Shown in pieces: positions 10,301 to 18,099 of a stretch of 64,000 bases of DNA. Source of the stretch: Chitinophaga solisilvae (lineage in GTDB: Bacteria > Bacteroidota > Bacteroidia > Chitinophagales > Chitinophagaceae); contig NZ_JAABOK010000004.1 in the NCBI RefSeq assembly GCF_009928525.1, forward strand, positions 341,922 to 405,921, given 5' to 3'. The notes under the pieces are model-generated. The model was not told the DNA's origin. It ran no database searches and saw nothing but the letters and a program-made list of their open reading frames with translations. The position numbers and the translations under genes are program-made. Numbering within the stretch: position 1 is the stretch's first letter; each line of letters opens with the position of its first letter.

Positions 10301-12153
10301 TCGTTGTTAAGATAGCCGGAAGCGACGCCTGCACCAGCAATACATATTTCGCCCGGAACACCGGCAGGAACGGGTTGCAGGGCATCGTTCAGGATATATA
10401 CCCGCTGATTGCCCACCGGTTTGCCGATGGATACATTTTCGCCGGAAGGAGGAAGGGGCTCATACCTGAGTGCGCTGCAGAAAACGGTGGTCTCTGCAGG
10501 ACCATACGCATTGAGGATTTCCAGACCCGGAATAAGTGTGCAGTAGTTATACAGCAGCGTGTCTTTGATCGCTTCCACTCCCACGAATAATTTGTTGAGG
10601 GCAATGGGGGTATTGTTCTGCTGCAGCTGATCGTAGAGATCTTTCAGCAATACCGGTGGAATATAGGCATGGGTGATCTGCTGCTTTTTCAGGAATGCGG
10701 CCAGGCGGCCGGCATCAAACAGATCGTCTTCATCCAGCACTACCAGGGTAGCACCGCTGGTGAGCGTCATGAAGAATTCGACGATGCTGGCGTCAAAGGA
10801 GATGTTGGCAAGTGCCAGCACGCGGTCGGTGATGTTAATACCGGACCGGAAATGCTGCTGGTAGGTCAGTACCAGGTTAGCAGCGCTGCCCTGTTTTATC
10901 GCAATGCCTTTAGGACGGCCGGTGGAACCGGAGGAGTAGATGATATAGGCGGTATCATCCGGAGTATGCGCTACCGTGAAATCCGCCAGGGTATCATCGC
11001 CGGTAATACTGTCCAGCAGCAGGATGCGGCTGCTGTCGTTACGAAAGCAATCTGCTTTCTGCTGCATCACCTGCTGCGTGGTGAGGATCATTTTTGCCTG
11101 GCTGTCCTGCAATATAAAATGGATGCGGTCATCCGGGTAATTAGCATCCACGGGCAGGTAGGCTGCGCCGGATTTGAGAATACCCAGCATACCGGTAATC
11201 ATCTTTTCAGAGCGGTCGCATACGAGTGCAACTACATCTCCTTTACCTATATTTCTTTCTTTCAGCAGGGTGGCTACCTGTAGCGCCTGAAGCTGTAGTT
11301 CGCTGTAGGAAAGGGTTTTGTTGCCATATACTACGGCCGGCTGTGCAGGATGCAGTGCTGCCTGTTTTTCGAACAACTGTGAAACAGTGAGATGCTGCTC
11401 CGGATAATCAACGGCAGTATCATTGAATGTTTCCAGCAACAACTGTTTTTCCGCGGCAGACAGAAAATCGATTCCTGCAACCGTGATGGCTGGTTGTGCG
11501 GTGATGACCTGCAGGATACTTTCCATATGCGTAGCCATCTGTGTAATAAACCAGGGAGCATAACTGCCGGCACCCTGTATTTCCAGCGCAAAGGAATTTT
11601 CTGTACGCCTGAAATCAAATGCCAGCAAAGATTGTGGCTGATAAATATTTTTTCCTGTCAGCGGCAGATAGGAAAATGAATAATTAAAAAGGGATGATAC
11701 CGGACCTGTCAGGGTTTCGTACCGCTCCGTAAATTTCTCAAACGGATAATCCCTGTGACGGTATGCTGCTTTAAGTTCTTCCTGGAAAGACTGCAGTAGT
11801 TGTCTGACCGTACTGGAGGGCAGCACCTGTGCGCTGAGGAACAGCGGTGATACTGACGGGCTTCCACCGGATAACACAGGAGCCGGACCAGCAGCCAGCA
11901 GGGAATCAGCGCCGGTATATTTATGCAGCAGCAGGAATAGTCCCGTAGCCAGGAACGCATAGATGGCAGTATCCTGGTCGTTGCAGACTTTCTTCAGCGC
12001 AGCGGCGGTAGGGTCCTGAAATATTAAAGTGTATGCATGACGTGTTTCCGTTGCCGCAGGCGTATTAACGGGGCTGACTGCAATCAGCTCCTGCCTGCCG
12101 GCTTTTTCCACCCAGTAATCAGTGGCAATTTTTAATTGAAGAGAGGTGTTCAT
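1360..12153 (-). CDS. Three-module nonribosomal peptide synthetase with terminal thioesterase (partial C-A-PCP-C-C'-A(Orn)-PCP-C-A-PCP-TE)
   Basis: A 3597-residue protein when started at ATG 12153; a TTG start at 12210 would overlap the upstream stop and adds no domain. Approximate domains: partial condensation lobe 10-235 (has YW and HRDYPFEKF, lacks the HHxxxDG half); A1 250-760; PCP1 with LGGHSLKA, Ser801; C 860-1280 with HHIICDG at 981; a second, divergent C-like domain 1310-1720 with HHVFTDG at 1440; A2 1745-2270; PCP2 (MGGQSLRA); C with HHIISDE (Gly changed to Glu); A3; PCP3 (LGGNSIKL); TE about 3420-3597 with GYSAGG, Ser3431. By alignment to PheA positions, A2 reads D-V-G-E-I-G-S-I-D-K, the classical ornithine code. 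A1 reads D-A-V-Y-F-G-A-V-F-K and A3 D-L-M-Q-V-G-S-I-Y-K, neither assigned. It is the last gene of the operon and should finish and release the product. Confidence 0.93.
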   Translation of the reverse strand: MNTSLQLKIATDYWVEKAGRQELIAVSPVNTPAATETRHAYTLIFQDPTAAALKKVCNDQDTAIYAFLATGLFLLLHKYTGADSLLAAGPAPVLSGGSPSVSPLFLSAQVLPSSTVRQLLQSFQEELKAAYRHRDYPFEKFTERYETLTGPVSSLFNYSFSYLPLTGKNIYQPQSLLAFDFRRTENSFALEIQGAGSYAPWFITQMATHMESILQVITAQPAITVAGIDFLSAAEKQLLLETFNDTAVDYPEQHLTVSQLFEKQAALHPAQPAVVYGNKTLSYSELQLQALQVATLLKERNIGKGDVVALVCDRSEKMITGMLGILKSGAAYLPVDANYPDDRIHFILQDSQAKMILTTQQVMQQKADCFRNDSSRILLLDSITGDDTLADFTVAHTPDDTAYIIYSSGSTGRPKGIAIKQGSAANLVLTYQQHFRSGINITDRVLALANISFDASIVEFFMTLTSGATLVVLDEDDLFDAGRLAAFLKKQQITHAYIPPVLLKDLYDQLQQNNTPIALNKLFVGVEAIKDTLLYNYCTLIPGLEILNAYGPAETTVFCSALRYEPLPPSGENVSIGKPVGNQRVYILNDALQPVPAGVPGEICIAGAGVASGYLNNEALTAEKFVADPFHSGQKMYRSGDLGRWTQDGNIIFIGRKDNQVKIRGYRIEPGEIASVLLNHPAVDKVVVGPLEDEYSNKYLCAWIVPAGPVVMTELHTYLAGILPEYMIPARFMLLKDIPVTANGKTDMRRLPRPEEEIRVLTAEDMPADALEERLLAIWQELLHVSPVSVKDNFFQLGGHSLKAARLITIILRELQVEIPLRQMFVNNSIRQLAAFIRQTEKAVQLEIPVAADATQAPASFAQTGLYLSYMLNPAATNYNVPSILQVKGEVDTGKLEAALQQLIARHAVLRTSFSFTDETIRQHITTDAAFSLSVIQDAHPDPRQYFNNFVRPFELSQAPLLRGLFIQQSNNAGFLLLDTHHIICDGISMEVFLQELMALYHGEALQPLKIQFHDYAAWLQQYSRSHAFEKNRQYWMELFADKDTSLELPADYPRSKEKNLEGGLHLTHIDKTLAAQLKQFVNEQGSSLFLLTLAAYNLLLSSYSGKQNIVVGTPVAGRIHPDLDHLLGMFVNTLPVKSSLDPQQPFTAFLEQLRNTFFTALDHQLYPMDELAEKLELVRTTDANPLFGTLFSYRNAEPHPAATGNISLHPVDMGWSDIGVKADISASVVTDGEEIALIFSYAKSLFRLSTIEKMAENFIAILRTIATAPSQTIAAISAAVDTASQDAPPVEDSQAMLRYLELDENIYEDAYPLNATQRDVAISSLLDPENYRLRMLYYFDIYEPVAAAAWEAAMKTITQQEVTMRSALITKESTIYQAVLREGPLHFQYDDISGKITAENSILSVVEQYGESQDLELPYFKHYLLKVSDQHYIALMSAHHVFTDGITIRLMFEKAYKTYQELQAGLPVSLTPQAPFRVSVMEQLAKFDTAAVETYWRQRLSAVQPLTYNGALATEDNIINEQLEVNGATARQISQYCAQHGIQPHLFFKAAFTLLTRYYCGADYDFCIRENIAGRNKEEMNRSGTHSFVYPLLIERSFFTDTATFPELCAHLYQQKKASGHMRFISLGLQNSIIGQEKLSFYYNYQHFIVPDTASKTGVIRGVYHILDNQLELRVLELPDGFTLKLDYNEKIFSGAGFLHRLQHIFSQVLQTDMPLREVQYLHTAELQQLHEMGIHNGSKTDKNIPELFAAQVKRHPDNVAVVFKEQQLTYAALDKATDAVAAYLQQQGITAGDIVGIMVDRSEWMIVGVLGVLKAGAAYLPIDTSYPPERIRYMLEDCATKVLLTQSAWTSMHPSSVLIEDISATGARPAPVTILPEQLAYVIYTSGTTGNPKGVMVEHRALSNIDHAWRMAYQLDTFTPRLLQMAGFSFDVFTGDVVRILSNGGCLVICPAETRLDPASVYDLLSTHGINVLESTPALVMPLMDYIIEERLDLPLLKLLIVGSDTISLPAFKKLVDHLSPGIRVLNSYGVTETCIDAGFYETTSAALPAAGNTPVGKPLVNYSYFISNALQQRALPGQAGELWIGGTGVARGYINKPEITAQKFITDPYTRERVYRTGDLARWLPDGNLEFIGRSDNQVKVRGFRIELQEIENALLRDPEIREVVVTVYGAEQEKELVCWYVSHSGNPATDIKNRLQQQLPEHMIPSWFIPLEQLPVTHNGKVDRKALQDPLSHIDQQRAVNDVPATPAETMLLAIWQDILKRNKIGVHDNFFEMGGQSLRAMVLVSRIRKATAANISLKDIFRYPTISKLAAYIDQAVAGSYTPIPKAPVQEYYPLSSAQKRVFVISHFKGAEISHNICGGLRIQGPLDADRLEAAFQAMTDRHESLRTAFVLVNDEPVQVIHDHVNFHLERTRGSEADTSAATAAFIRSFNLAEAPLLRAAVMEISAEDHLLLYDIHHIISDEVSTGNFFRELWALYNHTALPALSVQYKDYVAWQQTLSGNGLIAKQKQYWLQQLQGELPVIDLPSDAPRPLAQTFDGNVHVLELSEDLVTQATGFIAARGITMNMLMLAVYNILVSKYTSLEDIVIGTPVAGRTHADLEQVIGMFVNTLAIRSYPSAEKTFEDFLLEIKTTALAAFENQDYPFEELVESLQLKRDPSRNPVFDLLFQFISHQPVESQGALSFRPHPMQVNIAKFDLTFFTVQSGSNIALMLNYNTNLFTEASMQRLAHHFRHILTQVLAAPQQQLKQIVLADEAETLLLKAFGGSPDVNAPRLTIPEVWKEIVQQHAAATAVETTSGSITFGELDEKSTALAICLQETYQVKTGDKVALMLQRTTDMPVTLMAILKTGAAYVPVDPQFPAQRIEYILSNSGCTMIVADKDYSYNLPLLNIHTAREATHRQELLPVNISPDDLAYIIYTSGSTGVPKGAMLEHVNLTSFVRNLEPVYGFRPGDKMLAISNITFDLSVMEILGSLLTGVCVLLAGDEELNDFPKIVDMIRTRQVNIVQMTPSRFLLFLQSTGLSFLHSVKTVVTGGEPVPRELFRGLRRYKHLRVFTSCGPTETTIYSTTDEVKDDRITIGKPLLNEQVLIVGDHGQLQPVNVVGEIYIAGSGVGRGYCNQEALTAEKFFRDENLSTERIYKSGDLGRWLADGRIECIGRKDTQIKLKGYRIELGEIENALAKMENIRVTAAIITTVNGEKQIATFYESEREYGYSTVRAFLADLLPSYMLPLFCIRVEKMPLTSSGKIDRKALDVLAQQQQAAERPFEEPAGPIQKALAAIWKDALQLERVGTTDNFFELGGNSIKLIQVLNRIKKELDVNIPLTTAFTYPTIKALAEKITMINEFGSVSAEEFYSVVNPGKEKTIFFFPPAIGYSFIYTALAEYFPDYTLCCFHFFEQEDRTAQYIQVMQELQPEGPLTFAGYSAGGNFAFEITKDTEAAGREVSDLIMIDSYCRHIAKAKTKEELDATVEAYYRIVDWSIFSVTPDYLETLKKNTMSKIAGYTTYMNGKTDDGTTNAHIHLLMSKEEWKAAEVSRNWSENSTSGFHTYDGTGLHPEMFNPEFITHNAGVIAGIMQQIQQRAEMQEHVMQ

Positions 12154-12193
12154 AATTAAACAAGGTTTTTTGCGGGACGAGACATGTTTCCGT

Positions 12194-15100
12194 TTAAAAA
12201 TTAAAGGCAAAATTCAGATCATCTGCTTCCTGGGTATTTTCTTCCGGAAGCTTGAATGAAAATTCATGGATATGGTATGCCGGATGTTGCAGTATATCCT
12301 GCAACAGCGCCATGAACCGCTCTTTTATCAGTAGTATGGATTCTTCTTCAAACAACATGGTATTGTATTCCAGCTTTACCGGCCAGTTGCCGGCTTTTTC
12401 GTTGACCTCCATCGTAAGGTCGAACTGTGCGGTGGCAGTATTCAGCGGATAAGGCGTTACCGTGATATTATCCAGGCGCATGGCCGGAATATCGATATTC
12501 TGCAATACGAATACTGCATCAAACAACGGGTTCCGTGATGGTTCCGTTACCGGATTCAGTTTTTCCACCAGTCTGGCAAAAGGATAATCCTGGTGTTCAT
12601 ATGCATTCAGGGAATTTTCCTTTACTTCTGCCAGGAACTGCATAAAAGTTTTATCTGCTGCCGGCCTGTTTCTTAATACCAGCGTATTGACGAACATCCC
12701 GATCACATTGTCCAGATCGCTGTGGGAGCGGCCTGCAATAGGAGAGCCTACGATGATCTCTTCCTGTCCGCTGTATTTATGCAGCATAATGTTATAGGCT
12801 GCCAGCAACACCATAAAAGGTGTAGTGCCTGTAGATGCAGAGAGGGCCTGTACCTGTTGCACTACTTCAGCAGGAATATCGAAATGTAATTTAGCGCCGG
12901 CGAATGCCTGTACAGTCCCGCGGGGCTTATCCACGGGCAGCTGTAACACCGGCAGGTTGCCGGAGAGCTGCTGCAGCCAGAACTGCTCCGGTGCAGCGAG
13001 TGCACCGTTGTTGAATAATTCATGCTGCCACATCACAAAATCCTTGTACTGTATTTTCAGTGGCGAAGGCGTCTGGCGGTGATACAGCTGTATCAGTTCT
13101 GACAGCAGCACGCCGAGTGACAGTCCGTCTGAAATGATATGGTGCATGTCGAACAGCAGCAGGTGTCTGTTGTCTGAAAGTGTGGCTACACCTGCCCGCA
13201 GCAGCGGCGCCTGGGTGAGATCAAACGGCTGTACGAAGGCGTCTCTGATAGCTTCCGGCGACTCGTGGCTGTTGATGGCCTGCAGCTTGAATTGTACAGC
13301 AGGTTGGATGACCTGTACGGGTGTTGCATTTTTTTCATGGAAGCTGGTACGCAGACTTTCATGCCGGTCGCATAGCGCCTGGAAGGCGGCTTCCAGCCGG
13401 CCGAAGTCAGGTGCGCCATCCAGCTGCCAGACAGCAGGCAGGTTATACACCAGCGTGTCGCTGTAGTTCTGCTGTATTAACCAGAGGCGCAGCTGCGCTT
13501 CTGCCAGCGGGTAATGTTCCTGCGGCGCCGCAGGACGTATAGCCTTATACGTTATCCGCTGCGTGCCGTTGGCAACCAGCTCGTCCACGCTGGCAGCAAG
13601 GGTTTTGACAGTAGCAAAGGCAAATATGTCTTTGAAGATCAGTTTCAGCCCGAATTCTTTTTCGATAATGGAAATAACACGGGTGGCCATCAGGGAGTGG
13701 CCGCCCAGGCGGAAGAAATCATCCTGGAGGGAAAGTGATTCCAGCTTTAATACGTCAATCCAGATGGCGGCGATCTTCTTCTCGGTAGGCGTCCAGTCAT
13801 CACGCAGGATAGCCTGTACCACAGCGGGATCTGTTGTTGCGGAAGACATAGCTGTTGGCTGGGCGGGAGCTACGGGGGCCGTTACATCGGGAAGGATATT
13901 TTCCTGTGGTAACAGCTCTCTCAGCCAGCAGCGCAGTTTTTCAAACTGATAGGCAGGCAGTATAGCCTTACGGCCTTTTTCTGCTGCTGCATATTTTTGC
14001 CAGTCTGCCTCAAACTGCTGGAGGTATAGCGTTTGTGCTATCTCCAGCGGGGAGGTATTTACGCAGGCTACCTGATAGAGGAATGCCTTATCCGGATAGT
14101 TGATGGTACGGAGTCCGGCAGACAGGCATCCTTCCGGTCCCAGCTCCAGGAACAGCACGCGGGAGTCTGCCGTTTCCCTTTCGATCAGCCCTGTCAGTTT
14201 CTGTTCCAGGGAGGAGAAGGTAGTGTCGGCGGAATTGCATTGCTGCAGGGCTTCTTCGAGGGTAAGTTCCTGAAGGGCTACCGCCACAACAAGGTCGCCG
14301 GTGCCTACGCCCAGCAGGTCAGAGGTAATCAGTCCTCTTTCTTCAGCGAAGCGGTACAGGGCATACTGCAATACAAATCTGCGGATGGCGTCTGTAGCGG
14401 TGGTATAATATGGTGCGCATTCGTCTGCATATTTTTTTATCTCCGGGTAAGTGCCGGTGATTTCCGTCAGCAGCTGTGTGCTGACCACTGCATCTCCGGA
14501 GAAAAGGAATATGATCTTCTTCACCGGTTCTTTCACCGTGGTGATGGCGGCGGCAGAGAGCTGACGCCACAGCGATGCTTTTGAGTCGGCTATCAGGGAA
14601 ACCCGGTAAGGGTAATGATTGCGGCCGGTACTTAACGTATAGCTGATGTCGGGTAATGCGGCGCTGCCAGGCTCTGACAGGTAGCTGCCGAATTTATGCA
14701 GGTATGTCTGCAGGCTTTTTTCCGTGCGGGCAGAGAAACTGAATATATGCATACCGGTATCTTCATCCTGGCTGCCGGTTGCCGGCGCTTCTTCCAGCAG
14801 TATGTGGCAGTTGGTGCCGCTGAGGCCGAAGGAGCTGACGCCCGCTCTTCTCGGAAAGGGAGCGTCCCAGGCAGTATAGGCCGCGTTGACGTAGGTCACT
14901 GAATTTTTAAAGTCAATGAACGGATTGGGCTGATGGAAATGTACCGAAGGATACAGTTCCTTATGCTGGAGGGAGAGCACTGCTTTTATCAGGCCGGAAA
15001 TGCCCGCTGCGCTTCCGGTATGGCCGATATTACTTTTGATGGAAGACACTGCGCAGCAGTGTTTTTCCGCTGTATGTCCCCTGAAGGCGATGTCAATACC

Positions 15101-16030
15101 GGATATCTCAATAGGATCGCCGAGCTTGGTGCCGCTGCCATGTGCTTCTATATACGAAACGCTGGCAGGAGCTATACCGGCTTTAGTCCATACCTTGCGG
15201 ATCACTTCTGACTGTGCCTGGCTGCTGGGGGCGGTGAGGCTGCCGGACAGCTGTGCGTCCTGGTTAGCCGCGCTGCCTTTGATGATGGCGTAAATAATAT
15301 CATTATCTGCCAGCGCTTTGTCCAGGGGCTTCAGGAGTACGCAACCCACTGCTTCGCCGGCGCCGGCGCCATCTGCATCTGCAGCAAAGCTGCGGGTTTT
15401 GCCATCGCGGGACATGATACCGAGATCCGGATTACCGGTTTTTTCTTCGGGGAAAAGTATCAGGCGTACACCACAGGCCAGCGCGTAGGAGGCATCGCCG
15501 CTATGCAGTTCATTGCAGGCCATGTGCACCGCCAGCAGGGAAGAAGAGCAGGCGGTATCCAGCATAAGGGCGTTGCCCCTGAAGTTGAAGAAGCGCGCAA
15601 TACGGCCGGCAGTGGTGGCATTGGTATTACCGGTGATGATGGTAGGGTCAAAGCGTTCTGCCAGCTGTGCGTATTCCTGTTCGGTATCTCCGATGAATAC
15701 AGCAGTATCGGTGCCATGGAAGTAGTCGGCCGCATAGCCGGAACTGTCAATGGTTTCATACACCACTTCCAGCAGCAGCCGCTGATGAGGGTCCATATAT
15801 TCTGCTTCGGCGCGGGAGATATTGAAAAACCGGTAGTCGAATTTATCGATGTCTTCCAGGTAACCTATTTCCATAAAGGATTTACCGGGAGCCATGGTGG
15901 TGGCGGATCTCCTTTCAGCGGAAAATTCGCGTACGCTGTCTCTTCCTGCTGTCAGGTTCCTGCGCAGTTCGGCAATATTGCCAGCTTCGGGGAATCGTCC
16001 CGCCATTCCGATGATTGCAATATCTTTCAT
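12194..16030 (-). CDS. Hybrid PKS-NRPS protein: KS - degenerate AT - carrier - condensation domain
   Basis: A 1278-residue protein. KS 1-425 has an intact Cys-His-His triad: DTACSSS (Cys161), EAHGSGT (His297), SNIGHTG (His337). Residues 505-695 follow an acyltransferase fold outline but are degenerate: the GQGSQ motif is replaced by SGDAV, and the GHSxG nucleophile elbow by GVGTG at 574-578, so the catalytic Ser is missing. The post-AT linker LPAYQFEKLRCW remains. The carrier has LGGHSL with Ser779 and is PCP-like. C domain about 830-1270 has HHIISDG at 963. No KR, DH or ER is seen, so a beta-keto group should remain. The start ATG overlaps the fkbH-like stop by 4 bp, which implies translational coupling. 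The KS needs an extender unit from elsewhere, and the upstream five genes supply a candidate pathway. Confidence 0.92.
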   Translation of the reverse strand: MKDIAIIGMAGRFPEAGNIAELRRNLTAGRDSVREFSAERRSATTMAPGKSFMEIGYLEDIDKFDYRFFNISRAEAEYMDPHQRLLLEVVYETIDSSGYAADYFHGTDTAVFIGDTEQEYAQLAERFDPTIITGNTNATTAGRIARFFNFRGNALMLDTACSSSLLAVHMACNELHSGDASYALACGVRLILFPEEKTGNPDLGIMSRDGKTRSFAADADGAGAGEAVGCVLLKPLDKALADNDIIYAIIKGSAANQDAQLSGSLTAPSSQAQSEVIRKVWTKAGIAPASVSYIEAHGSGTKLGDPIEISGIDIAFRGHTAEKHCCAVSSIKSNIGHTGSAAGISGLIKAVLSLQHKELYPSVHFHQPNPFIDFKNSVTYVNAAYTAWDAPFPRRAGVSSFGLSGTNCHILLEEAPATGSQDEDTGMHIFSFSARTEKSLQTYLHKFGSYLSEPGSAALPDISYTLSTGRNHYPYRVSLIADSKASLWRQLSAAAITTVKEPVKKIIFLFSGDAVVSTQLLTEITGTYPEIKKYADECAPYYTTATDAIRRFVLQYALYRFAEERGLITSDLLGVGTGDLVVAVALQELTLEEALQQCNSADTTFSSLEQKLTGLIERETADSRVLFLELGPEGCLSAGLRTINYPDKAFLYQVACVNTSPLEIAQTLYLQQFEADWQKYAAAEKGRKAILPAYQFEKLRCWLRELLPQENILPDVTAPVAPAQPTAMSSATTDPAVVQAILRDDWTPTEKKIAAIWIDVLKLESLSLQDDFFRLGGHSLMATRVISIIEKEFGLKLIFKDIFAFATVKTLAASVDELVANGTQRITYKAIRPAAPQEHYPLAEAQLRLWLIQQNYSDTLVYNLPAVWQLDGAPDFGRLEAAFQALCDRHESLRTSFHEKNATPVQVIQPAVQFKLQAINSHESPEAIRDAFVQPFDLTQAPLLRAGVATLSDNRHLLLFDMHHIISDGLSLGVLLSELIQLYHRQTPSPLKIQYKDFVMWQHELFNNGALAAPEQFWLQQLSGNLPVLQLPVDKPRGTVQAFAGAKLHFDIPAEVVQQVQALSASTGTTPFMVLLAAYNIMLHKYSGQEEIIVGSPIAGRSHSDLDNVIGMFVNTLVLRNRPAADKTFMQFLAEVKENSLNAYEHQDYPFARLVEKLNPVTEPSRNPLFDAVFVLQNIDIPAMRLDNITVTPYPLNTATAQFDLTMEVNEKAGNWPVKLEYNTMLFEEESILLIKERFMALLQDILQHPAYHIHEFSFKLPEENTQEADDLNFAFNF

Positions 16031-17100
16031 GATGTATGTGTTGACAGTTTTATATAGTCAGGATAACTAACATTATCATTCAGGGGGTGTGTCAGGATTA
16101 CGCCGCCGTTGTCCAGCTTACCGGACTCGGTGAAGCCTGCAAATTTGTAGGTGATGTACATGACCCGGTTCCGGTCTGTAGGCAGGAATTCCGCTTCCAG
16201 GCGGAAACCCTTTTCCCGTGCGGAGTTCATGATATAGTGCAGCAGTACGGTGCCTACGCCGCGGGACATGACGCGGCAGGACATGAGCAGTAGTTTCAGT
16301 GTCCAGGTATCTCCGTTGCGTTCCACCATAGCCACACCGATTTTGCCGTAAGAGCCGTATTTGTCTGTCAGCTCTGCTACAAACAGCTGATGGTCCGGGG
16401 ACTTCAGCAGGGCTTCCAGTTCCTCATAAGAGTAGGAGTAGCCGGTGGCATTCAGCTGGTTGGTGCGGATGGTTAATTCTTCTACTCTTTGCAGATCGTT
16501 GACGGTAGCGGGTTGTATGGAGAATGCCAGTTGCAGCGATTCCAGGAACTGGCGGTTGTTGCCGATTTCCTGTTCTTCCAGGTTTCTGATATCGTCGTCG
16601 ATATACATTTTTCTTCTGAGGGAAGATTCATCTGTAATGAAGCGGGGTTTGAACTCCTGCAGGATGTTGCCGATAACGTCTACATCGAGGCAGCGTACCT
16701 GTTCATGTACAAAGGCTACCTCGTCGCGTTCAAAGGGCTGGTCATCGATAAAAACGATGGCATCCATGCCGATGTTGAGCTTCTCCCTGATTCTGCCAAT
16801 GGAGCCGGATTTCAGGTCCCAGTTAATCTGCGGGTACAGAAAATATTCACGGATACCAAATTCTTCCAGCATCCGGATGGCATCTTCATGATTGTTTTTG
16901 CTGGCGATGGAGTTGATGATACCCCAGCTGTCCAACGTTTTCAGAATGTCCGTAATATCCTTTCTCAATGTCAGCTGATCATTTTCAGAAAGGATACCGT
17001 GCCAGATGGTATGATCGAGATCCCATACTACGCACTTGACCGGTTTTTTCCGGTTATTGGCTGAGGGAGTGCCTGCTATGCGGTTAACTGTGTTTTCCAT
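16027..17100 (-). CDS. fkbH: FkbH-like glyceryl transferase/phosphatase (HAD domain plus GNAT-like C-terminus)
   Basis: A 357-residue protein. The HAD motif I DLDHT is at residues 27-31, SKNN at about 67 (motif II region), and FIDDQPFE around 118-124 (motif IV). The C-terminal half, from about residue 190, looks like a GNAT-type fold. FkbH-family enzymes dephosphorylate 1,3-bisphosphoglycerate and load the glyceryl group on a stand-alone ACP. The ACP (19252-19509) and the two dehydrogenases that oxidise glyceryl-ACP to hydroxymalonyl-ACP are in the same operon. No FkbG-type O-methyltransferase is visible in the window, so hydroxymalonyl rather than methoxymalonyl is the predicted unit. The stop overlaps the PKS start. 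The family is sure; the exact substrate is inferred from context. Confidence 0.9.
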   Translation of the reverse strand: MENTVNRIAGTPSANNRKKPVKCVVWDLDHTIWHGILSENDQLTLRKDITDILKTLDSWGIINSIASKNNHEDAIRMLEEFGIREYFLYPQINWDLKSGSIGRIREKLNIGMDAIVFIDDQPFERDEVAFVHEQVRCLDVDVIGNILQEFKPRFITDESSLRRKMYIDDDIRNLEEQEIGNNRQFLESLQLAFSIQPATVNDLQRVEELTIRTNQLNATGYSYSYEELEALLKSPDHQLFVAELTDKYGSYGKIGVAMVERNGDTWTLKLLLMSCRVMSRGVGTVLLHYIMNSAREKGFRLEAEFLPTDRNRVMYITYKFAGFTESGKLDNGGVILTHPLNDNVSYPDYIKLSTHTS

Positions 17101-17121
17101 AAACGGTTTTGTTGCTGTTGT

Positions 17122-18090
17122 TTACACTTCAATCAGGACGCTGCTCCAGGCAGCTACCGGACTGTTGTTCATAATGAGCACTTTTTCGCCTTTCTGAAAA
17201 AGGCCTGCGTTGATGCCGGTCTGGTAGTTGAGAAAAATATCGCCTGCACCCAGGTGACCATATTGCGCCAGATTCATGGCACAAACCGGTGAGATCTGTA
17301 TGTCAAAGGCAGACTGATAATATTCATATGCCCTGGCGGAAATGTTCTGCATCAGGTAGTGATGCACCTCCTGCGGGGCAATGCCCTGGCGGCTCAGCAG
17401 TGTTTCATTGATTTCGCGGAACCTGTTTTTACTTTCGATGGCCAGCTCGAAGCCATATCTTCGTACGTCCGTACACGTTTCCCTGTACTGGTCAGGCGTC
17501 AGGTGCTGGTATTCCAGTTTAAACAGATCCCAGTAGCGGCCGTTGGTCTGAATGTCGGCGGCCACTATTTTGTTTTCACTGTTCCTGGTAACCAGTGCTG
17601 CCACGCCGCCGTCGCCCATAATGGTAACGGGGTTCCGGAAGCGGTAGCGGGAGATGAGTTTGTTGCCATAACAGATCAGTACATTGGATGCGCTGCGGTT
17701 GGCTGCCAGGTGGTCTTTTGCGAGCTTCAGCGCCATAGAGCTGTCAGCGCATCCCAGGTTGGAGATGGCAAAGCTGATGGCATTATGCGCACCGATATCC
17801 TGTTGCAGGCGTGTACTTTCAGAACTGATAAACTGTTCCGGCATACGGCTCTGCAGGTAAATGATAAGATCGATGGAAGCCGGACTGATGCCGGTTTCCT
17901 GCAGCAGTTTTTCGCTGGCGCCCAGCGCCAGTGCATAGCTGCTGATGCTGCCTGCATCGTATACGGTGTTGATACCGCAGGTATTGAAGTAGGTTAGTTC
18001 GTTTTCTCCCAGGCTGTTTTTCTCTTCCAGGGACTGAACAGAAACGGGCGTACCGGGTGTATAGATGGCAATGGAATGAATACCTGTCAT
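17122..18090 (-). CDS. KASIII-like (FabH superfamily) protein with altered catalytic residues, candidate acyltransferase
   Basis: A 322-residue thiolase-fold protein. The nucleophile is kept: Cys114 in SNLGCADSS. The FabH His motif (PHQAN) aligns with LMQN at 246-249, so His appears replaced by Met. The FabH Asn motif (GNTSA) aligns with GHLGAGD at 278-284, so His279 stands where Asn would be, with Asp284 nearby. Substitutions of this kind are known in KASIII homologues that transfer acyl groups instead of condensing them (CerJ/ChlB6-like; from memory, not checked). It sits between the FkbH-like gene and the acyl-CoA dehydrogenase, inside the extender-unit cassette and just upstream of a PKS whose AT is dead. 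Proposed role: moving hydroxymalonyl from the ACP to the PKS module. Alternatives: a starter-unit KASIII, or a tetronate-type condensing enzyme. Confidence 0.8.
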   Translation of the reverse strand: MTGIHSIAIYTPGTPVSVQSLEEKNSLGENELTYFNTCGINTVYDAGSISSYALALGASEKLLQETGISPASIDLIIYLQSRMPEQFISSESTRLQQDIGAHNAISFAISNLGCADSSMALKLAKDHLAANRSASNVLICYGNKLISRYRFRNPVTIMGDGGVAALVTRNSENKIVAADIQTNGRYWDLFKLEYQHLTPDQYRETCTDVRRYGFELAIESKNRFREINETLLSRQGIAPQEVHHYLMQNISARAYEYYQSAFDIQISPVCAMNLAQYGHLGAGDIFLNYQTGINAGLFQKGEKVLIMNNSPVAAWSSVLIEV

Positions 18091-18099
18091 AATGATGAA

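Noticed and set aside
12154..12210. TTG start for the last NRPS
   Set aside because: It would overlap the PKS stop and add 19 unconserved residues; ATG 12153 follows a TTTAATT leader typical of this phylum.
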